Shown here: positions 8,678 through 17,916 of the stretch, in pieces
Layout of the letters: each line of letters opens with the position of its first letter
Position numbering within the stretch: the first letter of the stretch is position 1
NCBI RefSeq assembly: GCF_003314435.2
Contig: NZ_QNVY02000001.1
Coordinates: 558,001 to 622,000 of the forward strand
Source of the DNA: Flavobacterium petrolei
GTDB lineage: Bacteria > Bacteroidota > Bacteroidia > Flavobacteriales > Flavobacteriaceae
DNA length: 64,000 nt
Direction: 5' to 3'
Program-made: the position numbers and the translations under genes
Notes under the pieces: generated by a model
What the model saw: only the letters and a program-made list of their open reading frames with translations
Databases searched by the model: none
What the model was told of the DNA's origin: nothing

Positions 8678-10207
8678 TTAATTCATCGATATATTTAAAG
8701 AGTAAACGTCTATACTAATTTTAGGAGATGTGGGATTTGTAATTCTCTTTAAATAAATTTCAACTGATTCATTCGTATTTAACTGTACTGTTCCCGAAAT
8801 CGGAAAAGACTGTACAAATCCGCTATTGGTGTCGATAAAAGTTTCAGTTGCCTGAAGCGGAGTTACCGTTGTTCCATTTGTTCCAATTTTAACTAAATAA
8901 AAAACATAATTAGTGTTACCTGTTGCCCCTGATGATTCCTTAAAAGATACAGATGCGTTTACATTAAAAATCCTGCCTTTTTTACCTAAGTACGTCAATC
9001 TTCCTGTCGAATTGGCTGCCACTCTATAAAGATTACTCGAAGCTGTTGCATTTGTAATAACCTTATAATCTTGACTTACGTTTGTGGCGGTTGTTCGAGA
9101 AGATGATGTATTATTCGAATCATATAAATTACCCGTTGCAAACGAATCTCCTTCGGTTGGAATTCCTGCACAACGTACATTCCAACTGTTATTAAAATTA
9201 TAACCTGCATAACTCCCAACTGTATAAGGTTTTACATAAGCCCCTGCACCCGAAACCGCCCCTGTAAAAACGACTGACTCCATAACAGCATCTCCTGTAA
9301 TAGTAGGATCTGAAAATACATCAAAACCAATACTCGTTCCTGTAACTTCACTAAATCCTCCTTGTTTGGCCACTTGTCCAAATGTACCAACAATCTTTTC
9401 ATAAGTACCAGAATTACCAAGAGGTAAAGCACCCCCAAACCATCCTGCATTGTTAATCAACAACTTTTCAATATTCTCATAAATAATTCCATTTGAATTG
9501 CCAACATATTGTATAATACTCACAAATACCAGCGAAAAGCCTTTGATAAGACCTACATTAGCCGAATTTGCGATAATACCATCTCTTAAAATTAAATTTT
9601 GAGTACCTACTGCTGTAATATTAAAAACATTTCCGCCTGATGCCACTAAAGTCAATACCCTAACTGACCCACCTGTTGTTCCCGTAAAAAGATCGCCACT
9701 AACTTTAACTAATTTATCCTCTCCAGAGTCCAAACCAGCAATGTAAGCATTATTCAATTCAATTGGTAAATCTAGTACCACAGCCCCATTTATCTCATAC
9801 AAAGTTCCTGGGTCTAATTTATATGTGATATTACCACCTAAGGTCTTCTCCGCTGCCAAAACAGTAGCCAGAACATCTGTAGATTTTATACGTTTAAATT
9901 TAAGTCTGCCATTCGCGTCACTACTAATTCTGTTCCATGATACTGTAGTACTATTGTAATGATAAAAAGATTTCAAATCCGTATCGTACACGATCAACCC
10001 ATCGGCAGGAGTCACAATAGCTATTCTCTGCGATGTAGTCATTCTTGGCGTAAGCATTCCCTGATTGGTTGATGACACATCCAAAACAGAACTAGCATGT
10101 GGAGTTATGGTTCCAATACCAACTTGGGCTGACATATTTGTTGTCATCGTTATCAAAAATAACAAACAGGCTTGTAATACCTTTTTAGCAAAGTAATGTT
10201 TTTTCAT
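8678..10207 (-). CDS. Secreted protein with a Bacteroidota tail-fibre-like N-terminal module
   Basis: A 509-residue protein with a signal peptide (about 1-27, ending MSAQ), then a module beginning VGIGTITPHASS that continues LDVSSTNQGMLTPRM and GLIVYDTD. This module is widespread at the N-terminus of secreted Flavobacterium proteins and resembles phage tail-fibre or spike neck regions. The middle (about 105-330) is rich in Gly, Thr and Asn, suggesting a beta-helix or trimeric spike; the C-terminus is a beta-rich domain. No type IX sorting domain was recognised. It is monocistronic with a terminator behind it. Function unknown; surface adhesin or carbohydrate binding is inference. Confidence 0.7.
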   Translation of the reverse strand: MKKHYFAKKVLQACLLFLITMTTNMSAQVGIGTITPHASSVLDVSSTNQGMLTPRMTTSQRIAIVTPADGLIVYDTDLKSFYHYNSTTVSWNRISSDANGRLKFKRIKSTDVLATVLAAEKTLGGNITYKLDPGTLYEINGAVVLDLPIELNNAYIAGLDSGEDKLVKVSGDLFTGTTGGSVRVLTLVASGGNVFNITAVGTQNLILRDGIIANSANVGLIKGFSLVFVSIIQYVGNSNGIIYENIEKLLINNAGWFGGALPLGNSGTYEKIVGTFGQVAKQGGFSEVTGTSIGFDVFSDPTITGDAVMESVVFTGAVSGAGAYVKPYTVGSYAGYNFNNSWNVRCAGIPTEGDSFATGNLYDSNNTSSSRTTATNVSQDYKVITNATASSNLYRVAANSTGRLTYLGKKGRIFNVNASVSFKESSGATGNTNYVFYLVKIGTNGTTVTPLQATETFIDTNSGFVQSFPISGTVQLNTNESVEIYLKRITNPTSPKISIDVYSLNISMN

Positions 10208-10544
10208 AACAAATTTATTATGTTAATATCAAAAATAAAATTAAAAATTTTTTATTAAAAATACCGACCAAAGGTAAATATAATCGACTAAATACATCTT
10301 ATTTTACTACAATATAATATAAAAGTTACAAAAATTGATTTAACTATTTTACTCTAATAACTATTCATATTAATTTCTGTTTCTCTGGCATTTTTACATT
10401 AAAATAACTTTTTCTATTAGTTATTTTGAGTACTATTTTATGAACAGAGACAATTTTAAATAGAATTTTTTACAAATCCTGCAATCCTACACTCCTTTAT
10501 ATAACAAGTTTTGTACTTTTGAAAACTTTACAAAATCACAATTC
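10208..10544. other. Gene-free AT-rich gap of 337 bases
   Basis: Divergent intergenic region between the secreted protein gene and polA. It is very AT-rich. A -7 box for polA is present at 10514-10521. I see no convincing small gene, RNA or repeat in the rest. Confidence 0.6.
10514..10521 (+). promoter_or_regulatory. -7 box of polA
   Basis: TACTTTTG matches TAnnTTTG and lies 23 bases before the polA ATG; no clear -33 TTG. Confidence 0.55.
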
Positions 10545-13388
10545 ATGTCACAACAAAAACGCCTTTTCCTCCTAGATGCTTACGCCTTAATCTTCAGAGG
10601 CTATTATGCTTTTATAAAAAATCCAAGAATCAACTCAAAAGGAATGGATACATCAGCCATTATGGGTTTTATGAATTCCTTAATGGATGTAATCAAAAGA
10701 GAAAAACCAGACCATTTAGCCGTAGCCTTTGACAATGGCGGAAGTCAACTTAGAAACGACATATTTCCAGAATACAAAGCCCATCGTGATGCCACTCCCG
10801 AAGCGATCAAAATTGCCATTCCGTACATTCAAGATTTACTGAAAGCCATGCATATTCCTATCATTGAGGTAAAAGGCTATGAAGCTGACGATTTAATTGG
10901 GACTATTGCAAAACAAGCTGAAAAACAGAATTACAAAGTCTTTATGGTTACCCCTGATAAGGATTTTGCACAATTAGTTTCCGACAATATTTTCATGTAC
11001 AAACCAGCCCGAATGGGGAATGGAATTGAAATTTGGGGAATTCCAGAGGTTTTGGCAAAATTTGAAATCGAAAGACCAGAACAAGTAATCGACTTTCTTG
11101 GAATGATGGGTGATGCTGCCGATAATATTCCTGGACTTCCTGGAGTAGGCGAAGTAACGGCCAAGAAATTGTTGAAAGAATTTGGAACCATGGAAAATCT
11201 TTTAGCCAACACTGACAAGCTAAAAGGAAAAATGAAAGAGAACATTGAAGCGAACAAAGAAAAAGGATTATTATCCAAAACCTTGGCAACCATTTTACTG
11301 GATTGTCCCGTTATTTTTGACGAAACAGATTATGAATTATCAACTCCAGATGTCGAAAAAACGGATGCGCTATTCAATGAATTAGAATTCCGTAGAATGG
11401 CGGAACAATTTGATGCCATATTCAAAAAAGGGGGAAGTGCAACCGCCACCAGCAATCCAGTTGACGAAACTAAACTGTATAAAAAACCGCAACCAAAAAA
11501 CGAAGAGCAGTTCGACCTTTTTGGAAGTGCCATCCAAGATGATTCTTCGGAAGAAACCCGTCATCAATACTACAATTCATTAGAAAATACAGCTCATTCA
11601 TACCAGATAATACAAGGTGATTTAGGATTGAAATTGCTGTTACAGAATTTACAAAAACAAACTTCAGTGTGCTTTGATACGGAGACTACCGGACTTGATG
11701 CCTTACACGCAGAATTGGTTGGGATATCTTTCTCTTACGAAAAAGGAAAAGGATTCTATGTTCCTTTTCCGGAGAATCAAGAGGAAGCACATACTTTAAT
11801 CGGGAAATTCATTCCTTTTTTCGAAAATGAAAGCATTGAGAAAATTGGTCAGAATTTAAAATACGATTTAAAGATTCTTTCAAATTACAATGTTACCGTG
11901 AAAGGAAAATTATTCGATACGATGATTGCCCATTATCTGATCAATCCGGATATGCGTCATAATATGGATATTTTATCGGAAACGTATTTAAAATATTCGC
12001 CTCAATCCATTGAAACTTTAATTGGTAAAAAAGGAAAAAACCAAAAATCAATGCGTGATGTTGAACTGGAGGAAATCAAAGAATATGCTGTTGAAGATGC
12101 TGATGTAACCTTGCAACTCAAGGAAATATTCACCTTAGAATTGGATAAAACTGGAACCAAAAAACTTTTTGAGGAAATCGAAATTCCATTAGTAAAAGTT
12201 CTGGCTGATATGGAAAAAGAAGGAATTCGTGTTGATGTAGATTTTTTAAAATCACTGTCGAAAACATTAGCCGATGACATTAAAATATTAGAAGCAAACA
12301 TATTTGAAACTGCCGGAGAGAAATTCAATCTGGCTTCCCCGAAACAACTTGGCGATGTTTTATTCGATAAATTAAAAATTGGAGGCGTAAAACAAAAGAA
12401 AACCAAAACCGGTCAATATGCAACTGGAGAGGAAATCTTAAGTTATTTGGCTGCTGAAAACCCAATTGTAAAAGACATTCTGGATTGGCGACAATTGGTA
12501 AAATTACAAAATACTTATGTCGAGGCTTTACCAAATCAGGTTGACAAAATAACAAATCGCATTCACACCGACTACATGCAAACCGTTGCAGCAACCGGAC
12601 GTTTGAGTTCGAATAATCCCAACTTACAAAATATCCCGATTCGCACGGAACGTGGAAGACAAATTAGAAAAGCATTTGTGGCCCGAGATGAAAACTACAC
12701 GTTGGTTTCTGCAGATTATTCTCAAATAGAATTGCGTGTAATAGCTGCATTAAGTGGGGAAGAAAACATGATTAAGGCATTCCAAAATCATGAAGACATT
12801 CACAAATCTACCGCTTCAAAAGTATTTAATGTTCCGCTGGAAGAAGTGACTCGCGAGCAACGAAGTCATGCCAAAACGGTAAATTTTGGAATTATATACG
12901 GGGTTTCGGCTTTTGGATTGAGTAATCAAACTAACTTATCCCGCAAAGAAAGCGCTAATTTAATTGAGGCGTATTATCAAACTTATCCAAGATTAAAATC
13001 CTACATTCAAGAACAAATAGATTTCGCGAGAGACAATGGTTATGTACAAACAATCCTAGGACGTCGTCGTTATTTGAAAGATATTAATTCGCAAAACGCC
13101 ATTGTTCGTGGCGGTGCAGAACGAAATGCGGTAAATGCACCAATTCAAGGAAGTGCTGCCGATATCATCAAAATTGCGATGATTAATATTCATCAAAAAC
13201 TAACATCTGAAAACTGGAAAAGCAAAATGTTATTACAGGTTCACGATGAGCTTGTGTTTGACGTACATAATGATGAACTCGAAAAAATCAAACCGATGAT
13301 CAAACATGAAATGGAACATGCTTTCAAATTAGATGTTCCGCTGGATGTTGATTTAGGTGCGGGAAAAGATTGGTTGGAAGCGCATTAA
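10545..13388 (+). CDS. polA: DNA polymerase I
   Basis: Repair and Okazaki-fragment polymerase of 947 residues. Domains in order: 5'-nuclease (about 1-300), 3'-5' exonuclease (about 350-530) and family A polymerase (about 550-947). The exonuclease keeps DTETTGL (near 377), GQNLKYDL and the YAVEDADV motif, so proofreading is probably active. Polymerase motif A is DYSQIELRV (near 724), motif B RSHAKTVNFGIIYG (near 772) and motif C QVHDEL (near 897). The Phe in NFGIIYG matches the position where E. coli has F762. It is monocistronic, with a promoter box close upstream and a bidirectional terminator downstream. Confidence 0.98.
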   Translation: MSQQKRLFLLDAYALIFRGYYAFIKNPRINSKGMDTSAIMGFMNSLMDVIKREKPDHLAVAFDNGGSQLRNDIFPEYKAHRDATPEAIKIAIPYIQDLLKAMHIPIIEVKGYEADDLIGTIAKQAEKQNYKVFMVTPDKDFAQLVSDNIFMYKPARMGNGIEIWGIPEVLAKFEIERPEQVIDFLGMMGDAADNIPGLPGVGEVTAKKLLKEFGTMENLLANTDKLKGKMKENIEANKEKGLLSKTLATILLDCPVIFDETDYELSTPDVEKTDALFNELEFRRMAEQFDAIFKKGGSATATSNPVDETKLYKKPQPKNEEQFDLFGSAIQDDSSEETRHQYYNSLENTAHSYQIIQGDLGLKLLLQNLQKQTSVCFDTETTGLDALHAELVGISFSYEKGKGFYVPFPENQEEAHTLIGKFIPFFENESIEKIGQNLKYDLKILSNYNVTVKGKLFDTMIAHYLINPDMRHNMDILSETYLKYSPQSIETLIGKKGKNQKSMRDVELEEIKEYAVEDADVTLQLKEIFTLELDKTGTKKLFEEIEIPLVKVLADMEKEGIRVDVDFLKSLSKTLADDIKILEANIFETAGEKFNLASPKQLGDVLFDKLKIGGVKQKKTKTGQYATGEEILSYLAAENPIVKDILDWRQLVKLQNTYVEALPNQVDKITNRIHTDYMQTVAATGRLSSNNPNLQNIPIRTERGRQIRKAFVARDENYTLVSADYSQIELRVIAALSGEENMIKAFQNHEDIHKSTASKVFNVPLEEVTREQRSHAKTVNFGIIYGVSAFGLSNQTNLSRKESANLIEAYYQTYPRLKSYIQEQIDFARDNGYVQTILGRRRYLKDINSQNAIVRGGAERNAVNAPIQGSAADIIKIAMINIHQKLTSENWKSKMLLQVHDELVFDVHNDELEKIKPMIKHEMEHAFKLDVPLDVDLGAGKDWLEAH

Positions 13389-13406
13389 ATATCTTCCATA
13401 ATACTT

Positions 13407-13450
13407 AAAAAAAATCTCTAATCATTCAAAAACGATTAGAGATTTTTTTT
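13407..13450 (+). terminator. Bidirectional terminator between polA and the LacI-type gene
   Basis: AATCTCTAATC pairs with GATTAGAGATT around a 10-base loop, with an A run before and eight T residues after. It serves polA on + and the convergent LacI-type gene on -. Confidence 0.85.
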
Positions 13451-13471
13451 ACAGTTATATTAAATGAGTTG

Positions 13472-14494
13472 CTACAAATTTCTTGTTGACTCTCTTTCTT
13501 TCAATTTTGTCTTGATTACAACGGTTTCATAAGGAACGTGCTCTTCTTTAGATTCTAATCTATCAATAAGTAATTTAGCAGCCACCTCTCCTATTTCTAT
13601 CCCGTGCTGACTTACCGTAGTTAAACTAGGAGACAATCTGCGGGAAGCAAGAATTCCGTCAGCGAATCCTATAATAGAAATATCTTCTGGAACTTTAAAT
13701 CCTTTTTTGAGTGCTATACGCAAAGCGGCTACTGAATCATTCTCTTCTAAAGCAAAGATTCCGTCTATTTTGTTTTCAAAAACTTTCTCAATTTTATCTT
13801 TTAAATCATCTTCTGAATCCGTTCTTAAAATGATATCGTTATTTAACGAGATATTATTATTTTCTAAAGCTTTCAAATACCCTTCAGCTCTTAACTTCCC
13901 TACACTCAAATTATCAATAGAGGATAATAAAGCGATATTCTTACATCCTAAATCAATTAAATGTTGGGTCGAATTTAAAGCGGAGTCAAAATCATCTACA
14001 ATTACTTTGTCACAATCAACGCCGTCTGCAATTCGATCAAACATAACAATGGGAGTTCCATCATTAATGATTGCAGAGAAATGCTCGTAATCATGATTTT
14101 TTTGTGCTTCTTCAGAGACCGAAACAATAAATCCATCAATGGTTCCATTGCTTAACATTTCCAGCGTATGAGCTTCTTTTTCTGCTGATTCGTTAGAGAT
14201 ACACATAATAACATTGTATCCTTTTTCATCAGCGATTTTCTCAATACCACTAAATACTTTTGCAAAAAAGGAATTCAGAATATTTGGAATAATAACACCA
14301 ATCGTTTTGGTTTTTCTATTTTTAAGGTTAAGACCTATTACATTAGGCTTATAATTTTTAAGCTTCGCATATTCTTTAATTTTAACCTTTGTCTGCTCGC
14401 TAATCTCCGGACTATCGTTCAACGCTTTTGAAACTGTAGAAACAGAAACATTCAGTTCTTTAGCGATTTGTTTTAAAGTTGCTTTAGCTTTCAT
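13472..14494 (-). CDS. LacI-family transcriptional regulator
   Basis: A 340-residue DNA-binding regulator. The N-terminal helix-turn-helix is clear (TLKQIAKELNVSVSTVSKAL, about residues 6-25), followed by a hinge and a periplasmic-binding-protein-like effector domain (about 62-330) containing GVIIPNILNSFF and GIFALEEND. Such proteins usually sense a sugar and control catabolic genes, but no sugar-use genes or SusCD pair lie nearby, so it is an orphan here. Effector and targets unknown. Confidence 0.93.
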   Translation of the reverse strand: MKAKATLKQIAKELNVSVSTVSKALNDSPEISEQTKVKIKEYAKLKNYKPNVIGLNLKNRKTKTIGVIIPNILNSFFAKVFSGIEKIADEKGYNVIMCISNESAEKEAHTLEMLSNGTIDGFIVSVSEEAQKNHDYEHFSAIINDGTPIVMFDRIADGVDCDKVIVDDFDSALNSTQHLIDLGCKNIALLSSIDNLSVGKLRAEGYLKALENNNISLNNDIILRTDSEDDLKDKIEKVFENKIDGIFALEENDSVAALRIALKKGFKVPEDISIIGFADGILASRRLSPSLTTVSQHGIEIGEVAAKLLIDRLESKEEHVPYETVVIKTKLKERESTRNL

Positions 14495-14836
14495 AAGGGT
14501 ATATTTGGAGTAATTTTAATAATAAAAAAGTAACAAGATATGAATAAATAGATTATTACCCACTTAAATGACAAAAATAGCCAATAAAATGTAAAATTTG
14601 CTGCTGTAAATTAGAAAAATACAATAAAATTAAATCAAAATGACAGCACATTGGATTCAACTCAGGCAGAAGTGAGAAACACAAATTCAATCTTAGAATA
14701 TAATTTTAAATATACATTTGATTATCAGAGTAAAAACGAGAAAAAAATATTCATTTAAGGTATTTGTATTTAAAATAATTAATTGTACTTTTGCAACCCC
14801 TTTATTGGGGATGGAATGTTTAATTAAAAATATATT
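14495..14836. other. Gene-free gap of 342 bases with the rplM promoter
   Basis: Divergent region between the LacI-type regulator and rplM. The strong rplM promoter is at 14764-14793, leaving an untranslated leader of about 40 bases. A second -7-like octamer TATATTTG at 14500-14507 (+) is too far from rplM to assign. I saw no clear operator palindrome. Confidence 0.6.
14764..14793 (+). promoter_or_regulatory. Promoter of rplM-rpsI
   Basis: TTG (14764-14766), a 19-base spacer and TACTTTTG (14786-14793) match the Bacteroidota consensus exactly; the start codon is 43 bases downstream. Confidence 0.88.
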
Positions 14837-15292
14837 ATGGACGCATTAAGCTACAAGACACAATCAGCAAGCAAAGCCACAGTTACAAAAGAGTGGATTG
14901 TTGTAGATGCTGATGGTCACAACTTAGGTCGTCTTGCTTCAAAAGTCGCTATGATTTTGAGAGGTAAGTACAAGCCAAGTTACACACCACACGTGGACTG
15001 CGGTGATAACGTAATCGTTATCAACTCAGAAAAGATCAACCTTACAGGTAACAAAATGGACGAAAAGACTTATATTCGTCACACAGGTTATCCAGGTGGT
15101 CAAAGAACTTTAACTGCTAAAGTATTGCAAGCAAAAAACCCTGCATTATTAGTAGAGAAAGCTATTAAAGGAATGTTACCTAAAAATAAATTAGGTGCTG
15201 AACTTTTTAGAAATTTAAATGTTGTTGTAGGATCAGAGCACAAACAAGGCGCTCAAAAACCTAAAACAGTTAACCTTAACGATCTTAAGTAA
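14837..15292 (+). CDS. rplM: 50S ribosomal protein L13 (uL13)
   Basis: Large-subunit assembly protein of 151 residues, full length. The L13 core VVDADGHNLGRLASKVA (about 23-39), a KYKPSYTPHVDCGD segment and HTGYPGGQR are intact. Its stop codon overlaps the rpsI start by one base (TAATG), so the two are translationally coupled, as in most bacteria. Confidence 0.98.
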   Translation: MDALSYKTQSASKATVTKEWIVVDADGHNLGRLASKVAMILRGKYKPSYTPHVDCGDNVIVINSEKINLTGNKMDEKTYIRHTGYPGGQRTLTAKVLQAKNPALLVEKAIKGMLPKNKLGAELFRNLNVVVGSEHKQGAQKPKTVNLNDLK

Positions 15293-15678
15293 TGGGAGTA
15301 ATTCACAAAATTGGTAGAAGAAAAACGGCTGTTGCACGTGTTTATGTTTCGGAAGGAACAGGAGTAATCGTTGTGAACAAAAAACCATTCGAAACTTATT
15401 TCCCAACTGCAACTTTACAGTACAAAGTATTACAACCGATGTCTATGACAGAAAATGTAAGCAACTTTGACGTAAAAGTGAACGTTTACGGAGGTGGTTC
15501 AACTGGTCAAGCAGAAGCTGTAAGAATGGCATTAGCACGCGTTATGTGTGAAGTAAATGCTGAAAACAGAGGGATATTAAAACCACAAGGTTTATTAACA
15601 AGAGATCCAAGAATGGTTGAACGTAAGAAATTCGGTCAGAAGAAAGCTCGTAAGAGATTCCAATTCTCTAAACGTTAA
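15292..15678 (+). CDS. rpsI: 30S ribosomal protein S9 (uS9)
   Basis: Small-subunit protein of 128 residues with the N-terminal signature IGRRKTAVARVYV and the basic C-terminal tail ending FSKR that reaches the P site. Start codon overlaps the rplM stop by one base. Followed by a 220-base region with several hairpins before rpsB. Confidence 0.98.
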   Translation: MGVIHKIGRRKTAVARVYVSEGTGVIVVNKKPFETYFPTATLQYKVLQPMSMTENVSNFDVKVNVYGGGSTGQAEAVRMALARVMCEVNAENRGILKPQGLLTRDPRMVERKKFGQKKARKRFQFSKR

Positions 15679-15739
15679 TATTCAATCTGGATTTAATTCA
15701 GATTCTCACGTTCATAGACTGGTTTTATTATCAGCTTAA

Positions 15740-15880
15740 ACGAAAAAGATGCTGAAATAAATTCAGCATAAAAATTTTAAAAAAAACAGTTGTTGTTGCT
15801 CTCCTACCGAGGTAGGAAATAGTTTAGCATCTAAATGTATAAAGCCGAGAAATCGCCATTTATGCATTGCTAATCAACAG
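15740..15880 (+). promoter_or_regulatory. Structured leader region upstream of rpsB
   Basis: Three stems lie between rpsI and rpsB. ATGCTGAA/TTCAGCAT (15749-15769) may end the rpsI transcript. CCTACC/GGTAGG is at 15803-15815. A longer element has outer stem TAGCA/TGCTA (15825-15872) and inner stem AAATG/CATTT (15833-15861). The pattern suggests a structured 5' UTR, possibly for S2 autoregulation. Structure seen, role inferred. Confidence 0.4.
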
Positions 15881-15898
15881 AACGTAAACTAGAACAAA

Positions 15899-16699
15899 AT
15901 GGCAAACAAAGTAGAAGTAAAAGACTTACTAGAAGCAGGTGTTCATTTCGGACACATGACTAGAAAATGGGATCCAAACATGGCTCCTTACATTTATATG
16001 GAGCGTAATGGCATTCACATTATCAATCTATATAAAACTGCAGCAAAAATTGAAGAAGCGAATGACGCTTTGAAAAAAATCGCTGCATCAGGTAGAAAAA
16101 TATTATTCGTTGCTACCAAAAAACAAGCAAAAGACATCGTTGCTGAAAAAGCAAAAGCTGCAAACATGCCTTACATCACTGAAAGATGGCCTGGTGGAAT
16201 GCTAACTAACTTTGTAACTATCCGTAAAGCTGTTAAAAAAATGGCTACTATTGATAAAATGAAGAAAGATGGTACTTTCATGACTCTTTCTAAAAAAGAG
16301 CGTTTACAAGTTGATCGTCTTCGTGCTAAATTAGAGAAAAACTTAGGTTCAATTGCTGACATGTCAAGACTACCAGCTGCATTGTTCGTAGTTGATATCA
16401 AAGCGGAACATATCGCAATAAAAGAAGCACAAAAATTAAACATTCCAGTTTTCGCTATGGTGGATACTAATTCTGACCCAAGAGAGGTTGAATTCGTAAT
16501 CCCATCTAACGATGATGCTTCTAAATCAATTGATAAAATTTTAACTTTAGTTACTGCTGCAATTGTTGAAGGACTTTCTGATAGAGGTTCTGACAAAGAA
16601 GGTGAAGCTACTGCTGAAGTTGTTGCTGCTCCTGCTGCTGAAGCTGTAGAAGCTACTCCTGCTGTAGAAGCTGCTGCGCCAACTGCAACTGAAGAATAA
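15899..16699 (+). CDS. rpsB: 30S ribosomal protein S2 (uS2)
   Basis: Small-subunit protein of 266 residues. The S2 core (about 1-228) includes LLEAGVHFGH, MAPYIY, ERWPGGMLTN and the VDTNSDP segment. The last 35 residues are an Ala/Glu/Val-rich low-complexity tail ending PTATEE, an extension often seen in Bacteroidota. It is followed by tsf, the usual partner, but a long inverted repeat separates the two. Confidence 0.98.
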   Translation: MANKVEVKDLLEAGVHFGHMTRKWDPNMAPYIYMERNGIHIINLYKTAAKIEEANDALKKIAASGRKILFVATKKQAKDIVAEKAKAANMPYITERWPGGMLTNFVTIRKAVKKMATIDKMKKDGTFMTLSKKERLQVDRLRAKLEKNLGSIADMSRLPAALFVVDIKAEHIAIKEAQKLNIPVFAMVDTNSDPREVEFVIPSNDDASKSIDKILTLVTAAIVEGLSDRGSDKEGEATAEVVAAPAAEAVEATPAVEAAAPTATEE

Positions 16700-16712
16700 A
16701 TAAAATAAATTT

Positions 16713-16788
16713 AAAGATTGAAGGATTTAAAGATTAAAAATTATTAATTGTAGAATTAATAATAAGATCCTTAAATCTTTCAATCTTT
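16713..16788 (+). repeat. Long inverted repeat between rpsB and tsf
   Basis: Two arms of about 35-37 bases (16713-16749 and 16754-16788) are nearly perfect reverse complements around a 4-base loop, built from AAAGATTGAA-type and ATTATTAATT segments. The RNA would fold into one long hairpin. Further copies of the short unit AATCTTTT follow up to 16805. Possibly an RNase processing site or a mobile palindrome. Confidence 0.75.
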
Positions 16789-16817
16789 TAATCTTTTAAT
16801 CTTTAAATAAAAAAATT

Positions 16818-17780
16818 ATGGCAACAATTACTGCTGCAGACGTAAATAAATTAAGACAAACTACAGGTGCCGGAATGATGGACTGTAAAAAGGCTTTAGT
16901 TGAAGCTGATGGAGATTTTGACAAAGCTATTCAAAACCTTAGAGAAAAAGGACAAAAAGTAGCTGCTAACCGTTCTGACCGTGAATCTTCTGAAGGAGCT
17001 GCTGTATCTTTTATTAATGCAGACAAAACTAAAGGAGCTATCATCACTTTAAACTGTGAGACAGATTTCGTAGGTAAAAACGAAGCTTTCGTAACTTTAG
17101 CTAAAGAATTAGTTGAAAGAGCGATTAATTACTCTTCTAAAGAGGAATTTTTAGCTTCAGATTTCAACGGAATTACTGTTGCTGAAAAACTAATCGAGCA
17201 AACTGGAGTAATTGGAGAAAAAATTGAAATCGGTGGTTTTGAAATTTTAGAAGGTGCTTTCGTTGGATCTTATGTTCACGTTAACAAAATTGCTGCTTTA
17301 ACTGCAATATCTGCACCAATTGCTAATGGTGACGTTTTAACTAAAGACATCTCTATGCAAGTGGCTTCTATGGGAGCTGATACATTATCTTATAAAGATT
17401 TTGACCCATCTTTTGTTAATTCTGAACTTGCTGCTCGTATTGCTATCATCGAAAAAGAAAATGAAGAAGCAAAACGTTTAGGAAAAACATTGAAAAATGT
17501 TCCTAAATACATTTCTTTCTCTCAATTAACTGAAGAAGTTCTAAAACAAGCTGAAGAGGATGCTAAAGCTGAATTAAAAGCTGAAGGTAAACCAGAACAA
17601 ATTTGGGATAAAATTATCCCTGGAAAAGTTCAACGTTTCATCTCTGACAATACTACTTTAGATCAAGAGAAAGCCTTATTAGATCAAAACTTCATCAAAG
17701 ATGACAGTAAAAAAGTTAGCGATTATGTTAAAGGATTCAACGTTGAGATTACAGGTTTCAAAAGAGTTACTTTAGGATAA
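16818..17780 (+). CDS. tsf: Elongation factor Ts
   Basis: Guanine-nucleotide exchange factor for EF-Tu, 320 residues. The N-terminal UBA-like domain and the EF-Tu contact are clear: LRQTTGAGMMDCKKAL (about 12-27). The exchange core includes NCETDFVGKN (near 80). A middle insertion of about 40 residues (KRLGKTLKNVPKYISF) is typical of Bacteroidota. It is downstream of rpsB and ends in a strong terminator. Confidence 0.98.
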   Translation: MATITAADVNKLRQTTGAGMMDCKKALVEADGDFDKAIQNLREKGQKVAANRSDRESSEGAAVSFINADKTKGAIITLNCETDFVGKNEAFVTLAKELVERAINYSSKEEFLASDFNGITVAEKLIEQTGVIGEKIEIGGFEILEGAFVGSYVHVNKIAALTAISAPIANGDVLTKDISMQVASMGADTLSYKDFDPSFVNSELAARIAIIEKENEEAKRLGKTLKNVPKYISFSQLTEEVLKQAEEDAKAELKAEGKPEQIWDKIIPGKVQRFISDNTTLDQEKALLDQNFIKDDSKKVSDYVKGFNVEITGFKRVTLG

Positions 17781-17833
17781 TTTATTGCGAGGAACGAAAT
17801 CACATTAGTAAATTTCACAACCCGAATTTATGT

Positions 17834-17877
17834 AAAATCCCATCTTATTTGAAAAAACGAGATGGGATTTTTCTTTT
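17834..17877 (+). terminator. Intrinsic terminator of tsf
   Basis: AAAATCCCATCT pairs with AGATGGGATTTT around a 14-base loop and is followed by a T-rich run. Confidence 0.85.
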
Positions 17878-17890
17878 AAAAATAAAACCC

Positions 17891-17898
17891 TAAATTTG
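17891..17898 (+). promoter_or_regulatory. -7 box of the queuosine-precursor transporter gene
   Basis: TAAATTTG matches TAnnTTTG and lies 18 bases before the ATG, giving a very short leader. Confidence 0.5.
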
Positions 17899-17916
17899 AA
17901 ATACTAATAATTTTTT

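Noticed and set aside
12002..12406. 134-codon minus-strand open frame inside polA
   Set aside because: Fully antisense to conserved polA codons, Ser/Phe-rich translation with no domain; a shadow of the real gene.
14500..14507. Promoter-like TATATTTG on the + strand near the LacI-type gene
   Set aside because: About 330 bases from rplM, which has a much better promoter at 14764-14793.
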